Part shown: positions 37,037 to 49,430 of the stretch, one piece after another | Numbering within the stretch: the stretch's first letter is position 1 | Layout of the letters: each line of letters opens with the position of its first letter | Source of the DNA: Aphis gossypii | Taxonomy: Eukaryota; Arthropoda; Insecta; Hemiptera; Aphididae | Assembly (NCBI RefSeq): GCF_020184175.1 | Contig: NC_065531.1 | Span: 15,583,213-15,647,212 of the forward strand | Direction: 5' to 3' | Length of the DNA: 64,000 bases | The notes under the pieces: generated by a model | The model's input: only the letters and a program-made list of their open reading frames with translations | What the model was told of the DNA's origin: nothing | Database searches by the model: none | Program-made: the position numbers and the translations under genes

Positions 37037-37698
37037 ACTGGTATAATATAATATAATCGTGATTGAAAAGTATAAACCAAACAATATCATATGACTGTTT
37101 CAAGTGTGACCTACCTATATGCTTTATTATATATTATATATGGTACGCGCTTGCAGGTCATTGATATGATAATTCACGTATGACCTACTCAAATAATGCG
37201 CTTACAATAGATACAGTATAATATAATAACGATTCAAAAGTATCGGTCATTGTTTTACGACTTGTATATACGGTACGGAAATAAATAAAATCATGCAATG
37301 CGCATCGGAAGCGTGTACAAAATTTAGGCGAAATTGACATTGGTGCGTTCGTATATTATATCGGCAGTATATCATATATATATTATATTGGTCGGATACG
37401 CTGTGATGTATATAACATGTACATATTGCTCGTGTACGTATTATACATAGATTTTGTATGTGCAGATATAACGAAATTGGACATCCGAAACAAAACAATA
37501 TATATTACGTTATAATATAGAATATATATATATAATATCTGGTGTACGCTGCAGCTATCACATTTTGTGTACGTGACAGCCGATCGCGAGACAGCTGATG
37601 ACGTTTCAGATACACATCGCATCTTCGTTATTGATTTTTAAATAACCAAGTGCTCACGAATGATCGCGTTGAAACAGTATTCGATGACGATAATGATA

Positions 37699-37701
<3 letters not shown>

Positions 37702-37740
<39 letters not shown>
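37702..37740. repeat. AAT trinucleotide repeat
   Basis: About 13 perfect AAT units. Confidence 0.95.
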
Positions 37741-37741
<1 letters not shown>

Positions 37742-37796
37742 GATAAGTTTTCGGTTTGAATGGTATTCAACATTGCTCGTAATGACGTAAATCATA

Positions 37797-37827
37797 AATT
37801 ATAATATAATATAATATAATATAATAT
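37797..37827. repeat. ATAAT pentanucleotide repeat
   Basis: Five to six tandem ATAAT units, 60 bp from the AAT repeat. Confidence 0.9.
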
Positions 37828-37900
37828 TCGATATTATGTTACCGGTGTCTGGTATAGTACCTAATAGCGATTTAATATGTATATCGTATACATATATATT

Positions 37901-38297
37901 CGTGGGCGCCTGTAAGTAATGAGGAGGGGAAAGAGTGAAAAAAATATCTCAAACTTAAGCTAAATAAAAGCGTAATGTTATATTTCAACATATAAATATG
38001 TATTTATATAATTAATGTTTTTATTGGTATGTATTATAGTTAATTCAAATAAGTATAGGAAAATAATAGAAAATCAAATACAACCAAATACATAGGTATA
38101 TATATTATGAATTATCGAACAAATTAACTAAGTACGCATTTCATCGTTTCATTCATTTCGTCCTATAATGTAGGTAATTAAAATATTTATTTTATGATGT
38201 CTAAGTCATTAGGTAAATATCATGGTAATATTTTATAAGTTAGTATTATTTTCCTGGGGGAGGAAGTAACACGTCCTCGCAAAAATGGACGCCCATG
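37901..38297. mobile_element. hAT-like miniature element, 397 bp
   Basis: Left end CGTGGGCGCCTGTAAG, right end ...ATGGACGCCCATG (inverted, imperfect). Flanks TATATATT (37893-37900) and CATATATT (38298-38305) agree in 7 of 8 positions. Ends resemble those of the 98-bp element at 11283. Non-coding. Confidence 0.75.
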
Positions 38298-38462
38298 CAT
38301 ATATTTATTATTACCTATATATAATTATGCACTGTATTCATAGGAGGTATAGTATATTTGTCATTACAACACGTTACAGGGTATGTTATTATTATTAAAT
38401 ATATTATAGTTAAGCCGTTTTCGTCGTACCTACGTATAAAGTACTTCGTAATTAGTTCGAAC

Positions 38463-38564
38463 TATTATATAGTTAATACATCAAAAACTCGAAAGTGTAG
38501 CAATAAAGAGTGTAATGATTTAATGCCATTAAAAGAAGAAAATACATTAATTCAAACAAGCTAA
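38463..38564 (+). CDS. Short open frame, possible terminal exon remnant
   Basis: This is the 3' part of an open frame ending SKTRKCSNKECNDLMPLKEE and then NTLIQTS before TAA at 38562-38564. The 34 codons are non-repetitive and carry a CxxxxC pair, unlike the hydrophobic AT-rich text upstream. A TATATAG could serve as acceptor just before. No family recognised; a decayed transposon ORF or chance are both possible. Confidence 0.15.
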   Translation, partial: YYIVNTSKTRKCSNKECNDLMPLKEENTLIQTS

Positions 38565-41028
38565 AATGACAAAAATAGATAATCGTTTACTTTAAGCTGC
38601 ATTCATAGAAGATAATTTAACACAACAATCTCCAAAATCAAACTTTAAATTAATTGTTTTCCGCTTTATTTTTTCTTTTTCTCTTCTTATACAATGCAAA
38701 TAACAAAAACGTATTACCTATGTATAATTTTATTTTATTTTTTTATCTCTTTTCTATATGTATGTTTTACAGTAATTAATTAATTTGTGATTATAAATAC
38801 ATGCAGTTATTAAATAAATCCCAATGGGGCATGTTGTCAGGGATTACTATAAATAATAATAATAAATTAATATAACAATATGTATTTACATTATTTTACT
38901 TATATTGTTTTATAAAACAAGATAAAAGTGCCTAAATCAAAAATTTCCGTGGTAATACAATGGCTTATAAAAATGTATAGTTGATACATATTCTAAAGTA
39001 TAACCTAGCACTAGGCTGATACAGTTATATATTAAATAAAATATATATAATAGCCACGGATAAAAACAATTTATACCATAAAATTGGGTATAGGTATAGG
39101 TACTCACGTAGTATTACAGGGTATATATTTTATAAGCATCATATTCTATAATACAAATATTATACTATTATGTACCGAGTAATATTGAGTACATTATTAT
39201 TAATATATAGCGTATTATTAGCTAACAATTAAAAAGTATTAAATATTTTATACGTCACGTTAAAACATACACATACGTAATTAATTAAAATTCTCAATGA
39301 ACATGAAATGGCTTTTAATAATTGTTGTCACTAAATTTTTCTTCACTATTATATTATTCTAAGCATAATTTATTATTAATTGATTTGATTTGTTACAGGT
39401 TCAAATTCATTTCACTTCAAACAATTTAGAGCTAATTCATTCCTATCTCTAGTTTTTGTATGTTTTTCGAATTAACATCCAGATAGAAAGGTGTGAATAA
39501 ATCATTAATTTTAAAAAGCTATAATTTTCCATCTATATATTATTAGTTTGATCATTAATTTACTATAGTTACTGTCCCTTTTGTTATGTCACATCAAGTA
39601 TCCACCTATATTCCAAGGAGAATCTGACCGTCTTATGTTTGGAAATTCCTATTTATATTGACCATTTTATATCAACTGCCCCAGCGAAAAAGGTAGTATC
39701 TCACTTTTACGAAATTTTTTTTTTTTTTCATTTTTTATATTTTATATTATTATGTGTATATTTCTAAAGCTATTGGCCACATTGTGCCTAGACATTTTCA
39801 CCAAATATCGATAGATAAACATTCTATTATTATCTCATCAAAAGATAAATATTATAGGAGGAAAAATAAACTATAAAAAAGTTAATTGAAATATATTATT
39901 ACAATAGATTTAAAAACTCATCTTTCGCATAAATAAATGAAAAAAAATCCATACAAAGTTAATCGAGTAAGACAGTTTGTTTATACATAATATTAATAAA
40001 CTATAAAAATGCATAGTAAAAGGTTATTATTATTAATACATAATAACTAGATTATAGTATTACATACTAAAACTGCAGTAAAGTAGTAACCAACCTACTA
40101 TCAGCTTCTGTAATTGTAAAAATAAGGTATATTATTTTTTAAATTGTGTTTATTAAAATATGGTATGGGTATTTTATTGAATAAAACTACATAATAATAT
40201 GTAATAGTTATAGGACGACAGAACAAAGCAAAATGTTAATAATTTGACGAATGTGATTTCCATAATAAAACATTGTTATTAAAGTAGATTTTATATTTTA
40301 TTCGTATCCATTGACATTTCATAAAACTTTCTTCTATAACTCAAATATATAAGTATATTATATTATTGTAAGTGTATTAAAATGACTGAGAAATGTGTCA
40401 AGCACTTTCTTTTGAAGTGACATCTCGATATTGTACTTATAAAAGACTGAAAACTATGTAACCTTCCGAAAGTAAAAAGTGAATTTAGCCGTAACCTATT
40501 AGGTATAATTTGTTAGTATTTCATTAATAGTTTTGATACAAAAATGATTGTCAAGCATAAAGTGAAACTTAAAGTACTATTGAGGTGACGTATATAAAAA
40601 AAAAAATATGTGCCATTTACGACTTTCCAGTTTTCGGTTTTTTAATAGGTAAGGTGTATAATATATGTGCTAAAAAAAAAAAAAACAAAAAAAAAGTCAA
40701 CAAGGTAAACACGGTGTTATTAATTACATATGCACGATATAATACAGTGTAAATTATCTGTATTGTCATCATATTGTATAGTTTTCAATTCATTAAAAAC
40801 GCAGTAAAAAATTATAATGTACCTATCTATAATCGCGAGTGAGTCAAAAATACGCATCTAGCTGACGTGCAAGTCATTGCTATTTTCTATGTTTTTGTTT
40901 ACGGCGTGCTTAGAACATATAGTAACATAATAGTGCATATTATGTTACGATATATACTATTCAATGTAAAATTTATGTATACTACGGACAGCGTGCTATT
41001 GTGCGAGTATAAAAGTATATTATATATA
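38565..41028. other. No supported gene
   Basis: Very AT-rich, with long A and T runs. Nothing recognised. Confidence 0.55.
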
Positions 41029-41638
41029 CAGAATGATTCACTAAGTATGCTCATCACATTTTTTTTTTCAAGAATACTGCAGTCGCTTAATATCTGTTTT
41101 TCGAAATTTTTAAAAATACTCCCTTATCGTCCATCATATATACTTTCAAAACATAGAAATTGTATAGGTATAGTATACTTAAGTATACTTCTGTAGTGTG
41201 AAGATATAAACTTCTGTTTTTGAAATGATAACCCTTTTTTTCTTGCAATTACAAATTATGCAGCAAATAATTTTTCTAAATATTTTTATTTACCTATCAA
41301 GACCAAAATTCAAATGAGTTGTTTTCGAGTTATTTGATTTTTTGTTTACTACAACAGATAATAATAGTTCCGTGATGTTGGTTTGAAAGATATGGGTGCT
41401 ATGATGATTTTAATATTTTAACATTTTAATAACTGAAAAACTAATAGTATAGTTTTAGATGCAGTAAAAAGGGAAAGAGGATTGTAATTTTAACAACTGA
41501 AGTTTGCAACGCCCACTATACAAAAAAAAAAATCTCGAGAATTTGAAATCACGGTCTTAAGGGATCTTAAAAATTAGAATTTGAATAATGGAAAACGGAA
41601 AAACGGGTTTGAGCTTATACTTTATGCGAAACACTCTG
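41029..41638. mobile_element. Tc1/mariner-like miniature element, 610 bp
   Basis: Left end TA|CAGAATGATTCACTAAG followed by TATGCTC; right end, reverse-complemented, CAGAGTGTTTCGCATAAAG followed by TATAAGCTC. TA on both sides. Non-coding interior with the family TTTTTCGAAATTTTTAAAAA text. Confidence 0.75.
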
Positions 41639-44300
41639 TATATAGGTGCGTCGTACACAGTTCTGCGAAAACGCTTTCACCGAAAAACGACGTATTCACC
41701 GTAGACAGTTTAGATATTATAATATATATTATACCTATGTATAGGTACCTATTATGTGCAGTTCCTTTTTCTTGCGGAAAACGTGACCGACCTGTCCGCG
41801 GGGATCTCTCAATGTCTGCGGCACCAGTAACACTATGTGCGCGTGTGTTGTATGTGTAGCGAGTGGTTGGATGTTGTTAACACGAACATTGTAAAAAGAC
41901 GGACGCGCGTATACACACACACACACACAAATATACACGGCGTTTATTATACTCGGTTTCGCCGCAAAGAAAATTGCTCGTGAAGACACGTACCTAACTA
42001 TATACAACAAAAGTTCGTTATACAATATATACATACACATCCGCCCACACACACACACTAAATATATACGATTTTACAGTTGTGAACTCACTCTTCTCGA
42101 CATTTCGTCTCTGCAAACAATATACAAAATCTGCAGGCGATGGCGGCGTGCGTATATACTGCTGTGACGCATTTATAATGTTTAATATATTTTCCTATAT
42201 ACTATAGTATTATTATAATTTATTATAATATATCATTTACGACTTTATATTATATAAATATGTTAATGTTGGATATTATTATAAACGCCAATAAGCGTTA
42301 CCCAAACGGCGTCGAATCGTTTTACCGATACCATACAAATATATATATTATTTAAATATTATAATATATATTATTTATTTCGATAATTATTGCCGTCGCA
42401 AAAAACAGATTTTTCACTGTAAATCAAAGTCGCTTAATGTAGGTAGTTAAATCCCATAATATATTCCACAATATGAATAATAATATTATAACTACCTACA
42501 CTATACACAAGTCGTTTTCAATAACATTTATTTAGTAAACATGTATATACCAACCATCATAATAAAAATAATCAAGCTTTGGTGGACGTCACATATTTTT
42601 GCAAAACTTCTGGGTTTTTTTTTTTTTTAAACTTGTACTCTTAAACCATCCTCAAATATCACAAAGCCTTACAACGGCCATTTTTATAAATATTATGGGC
42701 ACAGATCGTCAGGAGTACATAATTTCGTATCCAGGAAAGAGAAAACGAGACAATCATATATTGTATACCTTTGTATATTTTTTGACGTATTATAAAAAGT
42801 GTATGACCTTGTGACAGTTTCTACAGCAGAACTATTGATTACGGAGAATTATAATACTGAATAATAGTAGGCATTTTTGAAAATAAAAATGCAAAAACGA
42901 AAAACACTATAGGTACGAGTCTAAGTCGTAAAATTGGCCGAAGGAACAACCTATAGAAATGCGTAATATATAAATGCACTACGTTCGATCGTCCTAATTT
43001 TCTAACGGTTAGCTACGAGAAAACTTTCAGTCCCAGCGACCGTCATAAACAATGAAGGCAGAGAAGTAAGAGAACGAAGAGTTTTGGTCGGCATAGGGAA
43101 GAGATACATATGAGGGCGGGTCGGTGTGTTATTTTGTCCCGCAGCCCCGTGAATACCTCCAGGGAAAAGCAGATATGACGGGTTATATATGAGCCCAGAG
43201 AGACGAGTATCGCGATCCGTTTGCACATACAAAAAAAAAAAGATGGATGTAATAAAAATATATAATAATAATAAAAATAAAAAAAAAAATCGAAACGACG
43301 CAGGTACATATCGAACGTTGATGTGTGTTTCCCCAGAGAATTGCGGAAAATCCTAGTCAATAAATCCTTAGTAATTTTTAACTACTTCTCCACAATATTG
43401 TCACTGCAGGTCCACTCCGTCCACTTCCGTGGTTTTTATGTCACATTTCAGCATACTTCTCCCTCCCAATTTTCATTTTTTTTTCCAATATTTATTATTA
43501 TAGTATTATTGTATTACGCTTAACATTAAACGTTATTACTTATTATTATTCATTTTACATTACTTGCTCAGTTTACACGTTAAACGATAACGAGTGTGGT
43601 CGGCGAAAACGCGTATAGTATTGTTGATATTATATTACTATTGAAACGCGCACATGAATTACACGTTGATCTCGCGTTTTGTAGACACAAAATAATTCCT
43701 TACAATACATCTGACGATTCTATATTTTTGTTTTAGATAAATATTTCAATTTAAAAACTGTCACTAAACTTTCAGTTTAGAAATTGATAATTTCTAGGAA
43801 TACAATTTGACAGAAACGTGAGAAAATTCAGGGAAATCTAAGAGAAATTGCAATAACTAATAATAATTCAAAAATTATTTTTGAAGCATTTATAATATTT
43901 TTAAACAGATTTAAGGATAATGTTGAAACTTGTGTTAATTTTTTAAGCATTTTGAATCAGCGAATAATTTAAATATATTGTAATATGTAACACAATGATA
44001 TAGTAACAGAAAAAAGTTAATATTTTTTTTGGTATTTTCGATCATAGCTTGTTTGGGGAATATCAACTTTATTTCTGACGGTTTCATACAAGACTATTTA
44101 AGAAGACAAGGAACGGTTTACATTATGTTTGTAAGAATTTGACAACAAATAGGAAAAATCATAAATTGCTACACGAATTATATGAAGTCTATTTAATTGT
44201 AACAATACAGAATATCTGTAATTTCTGAAACTTGATATTCCTTATGATAATAAAACGATCTCCGACTGACAGGATTTGAAGATTAAAGTGAAACCCTCAC
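41639..44300. other. No supported gene
   Basis: GC-richer patches at 41640-41860 and 43000-43220 hold chance-length frames on both strands, none recognised; AC repeats at 41911-41929 and 42047-42058. Confidence 0.45.
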
Positions 44301-44445
44301 CCGGCGGAGATGAGAAAATTACGTTTCGAAGATAGCCAACTGCAGCAGTAGTATCTATTATAGCGTGTGCAAAGCTCGCAAATATTACAAGAACATTAAA
44401 TACGATGATATATTGTAAGATACAGTAAGATAAACTCAACAGCAT
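44301..44445 (-). CDS. Candidate first coding exon of a secreted protein (signal peptide)
   Basis: On the minus strand an ATG at 44445 opens a frame whose first residues are hydrophobic (MLLSLSYCILQYIIVFNVLV, then IFASFAHA). This is a typical signal peptide, with a plausible cleavage site after AHA near residue 28. About 20 residues follow, ending SSPPG. The coding stretch is interrupted by CCGG|GTGAGG, a good 5' splice site at 44301/44300, giving phase 1. Past the donor the frame stays open for about 20 more codons, so the splice is inferred, not required. The sequence is less repetitive than its surroundings; a TA microsatellite lies just upstream. The family is not recognised. Its phase does not match the mannosidase exon at 27371, so it is not simply the preceding exon of that gene. 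A chance hydrophobic ORF remains possible, because AT-rich DNA tends to encode hydrophobic residues. Confidence 0.35.
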
Positions 44446-46091
44446 ACATATATATATATATATATATTACAATACTCGTAAAATATGTCTACGGAAAGGT
44501 GTTATTGATAACATGACGGGAAATTGATTTTTTGAAATTACAATACATTAATTATTATTATATTACATAATGCGATCGAAACAATAGTAGAGAGATATTT
44601 TTAATATTTAGTGCATCTTATGTGTCTAACGAAGAAAGCTGTTATATGTAAAAAAAATTAACGAAAAAAAAAACATTCTAACTAACTGTGCCTATAATAT
44701 ATAATTTTATGGATTTGATTTAATTGTTTTAACGTGGGGCAAGGGAAAGGAGAGAATAATAGCTAAATAAGATTAATAGAATGAGTCATATGAGAGTATA
44801 ATACAAACGAATCATCAAATTTGATCAGACTATAACTATATATTTTAACGTAGCGAAGACTATATAGGTACATAAGCTATACTTTACACTAGATTATTAT
44901 AGATCGGTAATTAAGAGTGTCTGAGATCTTTCGCGAAATCTTGTATGGTTTAGATATCACTAAGGCGGACATTGTAATATTAAAATATTACATTTTTTTT
45001 TCATAATAAATCAACGGAACTTAACGCACAGGTCCGAGCGATTGCATATTATATTTCGCGGTGTGATGGATGCTTTAACGAAATAGATCATAAAATAAAA
45101 TTCATAATAAAAACACGTACGCCATACAATATAATACAATATATCATACAGGCAGGTCATATAAAATTAATGAATCAATTAGACACGTTTTCCGAATTAT
45201 GTACGTACGCATACATTAAATATTTAAACGTATTTGAGTGCTTTTAATGACACGGTCTAAACATAGTATGACACAATATGGTACAAGTTTATTGATCATT
45301 TTACGGTGTTTAATTATATTATCATTATATTATCATTATTATTATTCAATGTGATTAAGACACCAAGTCATAGTCAATTGTGTATAATATTACAGTAAAT
45401 CAATTCAATTGTTTAATTAATTAGTTAATATCATCATAGCTGCTGAATAATTAATATTCTAAGTTTATAAAAAATACCTAACTATTTATGAGTAACACGC
45501 GTAGGTACAAACAATAAGTAAAGAGGACTTTATTGTGGTTTATAATATAATATAAGCAATAACTATGTCCGTTAGTGTAGGTACACAATGTAATACAATT
45601 AAATAATATAAGCGTTTATACAATGATATTACTCAAAAATTATCAAGAACAATAAACATCTGGAAGAAATAAACATATTACAAGAAGTATTTAAAAATTA
45701 ATTTATGCTTAATATACAAAAAACAAATAGCGTCAGAGATCTAATGTAACAGTCGAAATACCTCTCGCATAACATTTAAGATTTAAAGTTTCTCTGGGGA
45801 CATTTATAATTGAAAAAGAGAGCAGAGATAAGATGGTTGAGAATCTTTTGCAAAACATTATTATATAAACGCAAAAAGGTTATCGTCGTATATAATGTTG
45901 AAAATGGTACGAAGATAATAATAACAATAAACTATCTAAATTCACTCTTATAAAATAAATTGTACGTTTTAAACGAACTGTTCGATTGCCTCGCAGAAAT
46001 AGCTTGCTATTACGGTTTTGCGTTCGACATAATATAATTCCACATAAATACATTTGTGGTTTACTATATATTACCTATAGGTAGTACTGTG

Positions 46092-46778
46092 CAGTGGCGG
46101 TTTTGAGGGTGAGGCAAGTGAGGCGGTGCCTCACCTAAAATTTTGTAGTAAATAATACTCTAAAAATATAATTCATAGCTCACCGATAGCACACATTTCG
46201 CCAACAATTGTTAACGTATTTATAAAATAATCTTGTTTACGAAGTTTAATAATATGAATTATCATTTATTTTACTATTGAATAATATTATTCCGCGTTTA
46301 TTAACAAAAATAGTGATAAACTGATAAGAAATGTACGAAATAATTATAACGTAAACAAACCCTCATATTTCAGCCGGCGGCAATATTCCGATGACGTTGA
46401 AGAGGCACCGTGTAACGTCGCCTCTAAATTGTTACTTGTGTACATGAATTACACACACACACATGTAAGTACGCGAATGCACGCGACTATTTAATAAGCA
46501 AAATTGCGCATGCGTAATGATCATCGTGAGGCTCGTTTTTCATCGCCTCTGAGTACTAAAAATAGATGAGTAGATAATGTGGTAAGCCCGCAGCTGTAAT
46601 TGCAGCACGTTAAACAACAACACATAGATATAGATATTAGATAATCATAAACTGTTACTATTGTCACAGAGCCTAATGAAATCGATTTCAGTATAAGTTT
46701 AATTTTTGTTATGAAGGGATGGGAAGTAATACACAGGTACGTTGCCTCACTAAAAAAATACATCCAAAACCGCCACTG
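46092..46778. mobile_element. hAT-like non-autonomous element, 687 bp, intact ends
   Basis: Termini CAGTGGCGGTTTTG and CAAAACCGCCACTG are perfect inverted repeats. The perfect 8-bp target duplication GTACTGTG lies at 46084-46091 and 46779-46786. The subterminal regions carry repeated GTGAGGC/GCCTCAC motifs in both orientations, as expected for transposase-binding sites of hAT elements. No transposase frame is visible; the 95-codon minus frame inside it has no recognised motif. Confidence 0.92.
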
Positions 46779-46786
46779 GTACTGTG

Positions 46787-48628
46787 ATAATATAATATAA
46801 CGAATCATAGAAATTAAAAATCTTAAAACAACTACAATAAAGACTATTTTTGAACAGTAGATGATATATTTCTGTAAAATTGATTACAAATAATATTAGG
46901 TTTAGGTTTGATACTATCTAGCTAAGCCAAGTACACCAAAACGTATCGTTTTGATGTTCGCACCATTTAAAATACGTATATCATAACTACCCTCAGCGGA
47001 TGTTTCTAATTTACAACTTAAAATGTTTCTATTGATAAAATCTTGGATTTGGTTTGTCGATCCTCGATATGGGGTACATTATGGTTAAAATAGCTACGAG
47101 CGAACACGACTGAACAGCTGTCTACGTATTATAATAATATTTTATACCTATTTCAAAAACGCATGGCCGCGCGCTAAGGCCCAATTTGTGCCTTGGAGAC
47201 AAGTCTGCAGTAATGTAATGTACATAGGTAATATATTACATACATATGCACTATATATAATGTATATATGTAGATTTGTATGTACGAAAAGGACGATTTT
47301 CACCTGTTATCCTGTCATCCTGACGTATACAAATTACGGCGTCCGACGAAATAGTAAAAATAACCATCCTGCTGCAAGACCGGTTAAAATATATATCATA
47401 TCGAAACGCATGTTGCAGCTGCAGGTGCTATTTAAAAAGAAAAGAAAATAATATTTATATACACATATTATATGTTTATAATATTTATTCATATATATCA
47501 ACTGTGAAAGGCTGCAGCAGGACGTCATCGCGCGGTCACGATATATATTATTATATATTATTGTAGATACGCGGTCGCATTGCTCAGGCCGTTTAACGGG
47601 TAAAAAATGTGCGGTCTGCCGTTGTCATAATATACGAGTTGGTGATATAATATATGGCTTACTGCACTCACACAGAACTTATATCCCGTAACCGAATTGG
47701 GTTCAATACATCTAAACGGATTTGACTAAATATAGATTATATAGGCACATTATGACCACATACCGAATGATATTAGATAGAAATAATGGATAATAGAATA
47801 ACAGGAAATAGTATACAAAACGACATTGTACAGAATTAACTAGTTCGAGAAGTTCCTCCGATTGTCAAGACTGTATTTAACAGTTTCGATAATGATGTAA
47901 AGATGTAGCTAATAAAAAGTTTACGTGAAATTCAGTCTAATAAGTAATACAATCAATGTATATACATATATCATCCAATATAATAATTTAATCAATACTG
48001 TAATGTACCTAGAAAATTAAGTCAACTTTTCAATAGTAAGTATAAGAAAATCTAGGAATCCCATGTATCAGCTCTTATTATTATTATTGTTATTGGATTA
48101 AAATTGAATTATACTGAATTAAATAAAAAATATAAATATATGATTGCATATAACACGAAAAAAGCTGCAGTAACAACCAAAAGCTGGGATTTCATGCGCT
48201 GAAAATAAATCCGAAAAATATGCATATTTTAACACAGAAAAAGAAATAACACTAATAATACAACATGCAATAATATAAATCCACATTATACATAATAAAA
48301 GTCGAAAAAGAAACGGAATTCTTCATATTGTTTTCTATACTAATTATTATAACAGTGTTGGAAAAAGTAAATAATAGGAATGCTTAAATTAAATCATTTT
48401 AAACACCTATAAATAATATAGTACCTAGTTCATGTTGAAATCACTTAAACCGAAAATGTCTATTTATTTACATTGAAAACTCGTTGTGTTTTGTCGATAT
48501 AACTACGTCTTTATTGCGGGCTTTCAACATTTTTTTTCGCATAATTGGTCTCGTTATATTATATAGTAGGTTCAAAGCGTGAGCCTATACTACTGTGCGA
48601 TTTTACGTTTCTAAGTCTTAATTGTATA
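46787..48628. other. No supported gene
   Basis: AT-rich; a perfect small hairpin CAAAACG-TAT-CGTTTTG at 46937-46953. No coding signal. Confidence 0.5.
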
Positions 48629-49159
48629 CAGAGCGATTCACCAAGACCAAGCATACTCAACTCCTTTTTTTCTATAATGATGTAGTAAATCAAAATCTGG
48701 TTTTTGGTATTTTTAAATATACAGACTTTAAACACCATACTTTGAACATTTTGAAAAAATATTTTTACTACCAAAGAGTGCCTTGCAGCGAATATATTAT
48801 ATATTTATATATTTCAAATGAGAATTCTCTTTCCTTTTTGAAATTAAAATTTGAATGAGTATAGTTTTTGAATTGTTTAAAGATATAAAATTTATGGTGA
48901 CTGGCGACTGCTTGTTAAAATTTTCAATTAATTTCTGATATCAACATTTTTTAAATTTATTTATAAAATAATTTAAAGTAAAAAAAGAGATTCTCATTTG
49001 TAAAACCAAAGTTCTTATCACCGTAGTACAAAAAATGTCAAAAATTTGGGACTATAATATAATATTAATGTATTTATTCAAAAATCTAAAAATCAGGAAT
49101 TAAATAAATGCATTAGTAAACGAAAAACTAGAAGTGAGCATGTTTAATGAATCACAAAG
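48629..49159. mobile_element. Tc1/mariner-like miniature element, 531 bp
   Basis: Left end TA|CAGAGCGATTCACCAAG followed by CATAC; right end ...GAGCATGTTTAATGAATCA then CAAAG|TA. Terminal repeats match imperfectly over about 24 bp. It lies 15 bp from a second element of the family. Confidence 0.75.
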
Positions 49160-49174
49160 TATATTATATATATA

Positions 49175-49430
49175 CAGGGAAGCTCGATTCGATGATTTCC
49201 CATTTTCCTAAGTCGTGGTTGAATGAAAAAAAAAACAGGAAAATACTGCAGTAGTGTTCCACGCTTTATGTATATGAGGTATTGAGGTCATATACCTACT
49301 GTATACTCATTTGCATTATATGTACATATGCTTGCGGATGTTATTATAGTCACCGAAGTAATGATAATCGAAAAAAAAAATGCTGCACGTTTCGTTATTT
49401 AGGCGAGCATGCTTGGTGAATCACACCCTG
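49175..49430. mobile_element. Tc1/mariner-like miniature element, 256 bp
   Basis: Left end TA|CAGGGAAGCTCGATTCGATG, right end GCATGCTTGGTGAATCACAC then CCTG|TA, the best preserved right end of the family here. Adjacent to the 531-bp copy in tandem. Confidence 0.7.

Noticed and set aside
41735..42058. 107-codon minus ORF
   Set aside because: Mostly translated AC repeat and TA text; the HIVLLVPQTLRD part has no supporting splice sites.
43002..43360. Overlapping minus ORFs in a GC-richer patch
   Set aside because: Two overlapping frames, no recognised motif, no convincing splice pair.
46521..46808. 95-codon minus ORF
   Set aside because: Lies within the hAT-like element and crosses its end; no transposase motif.
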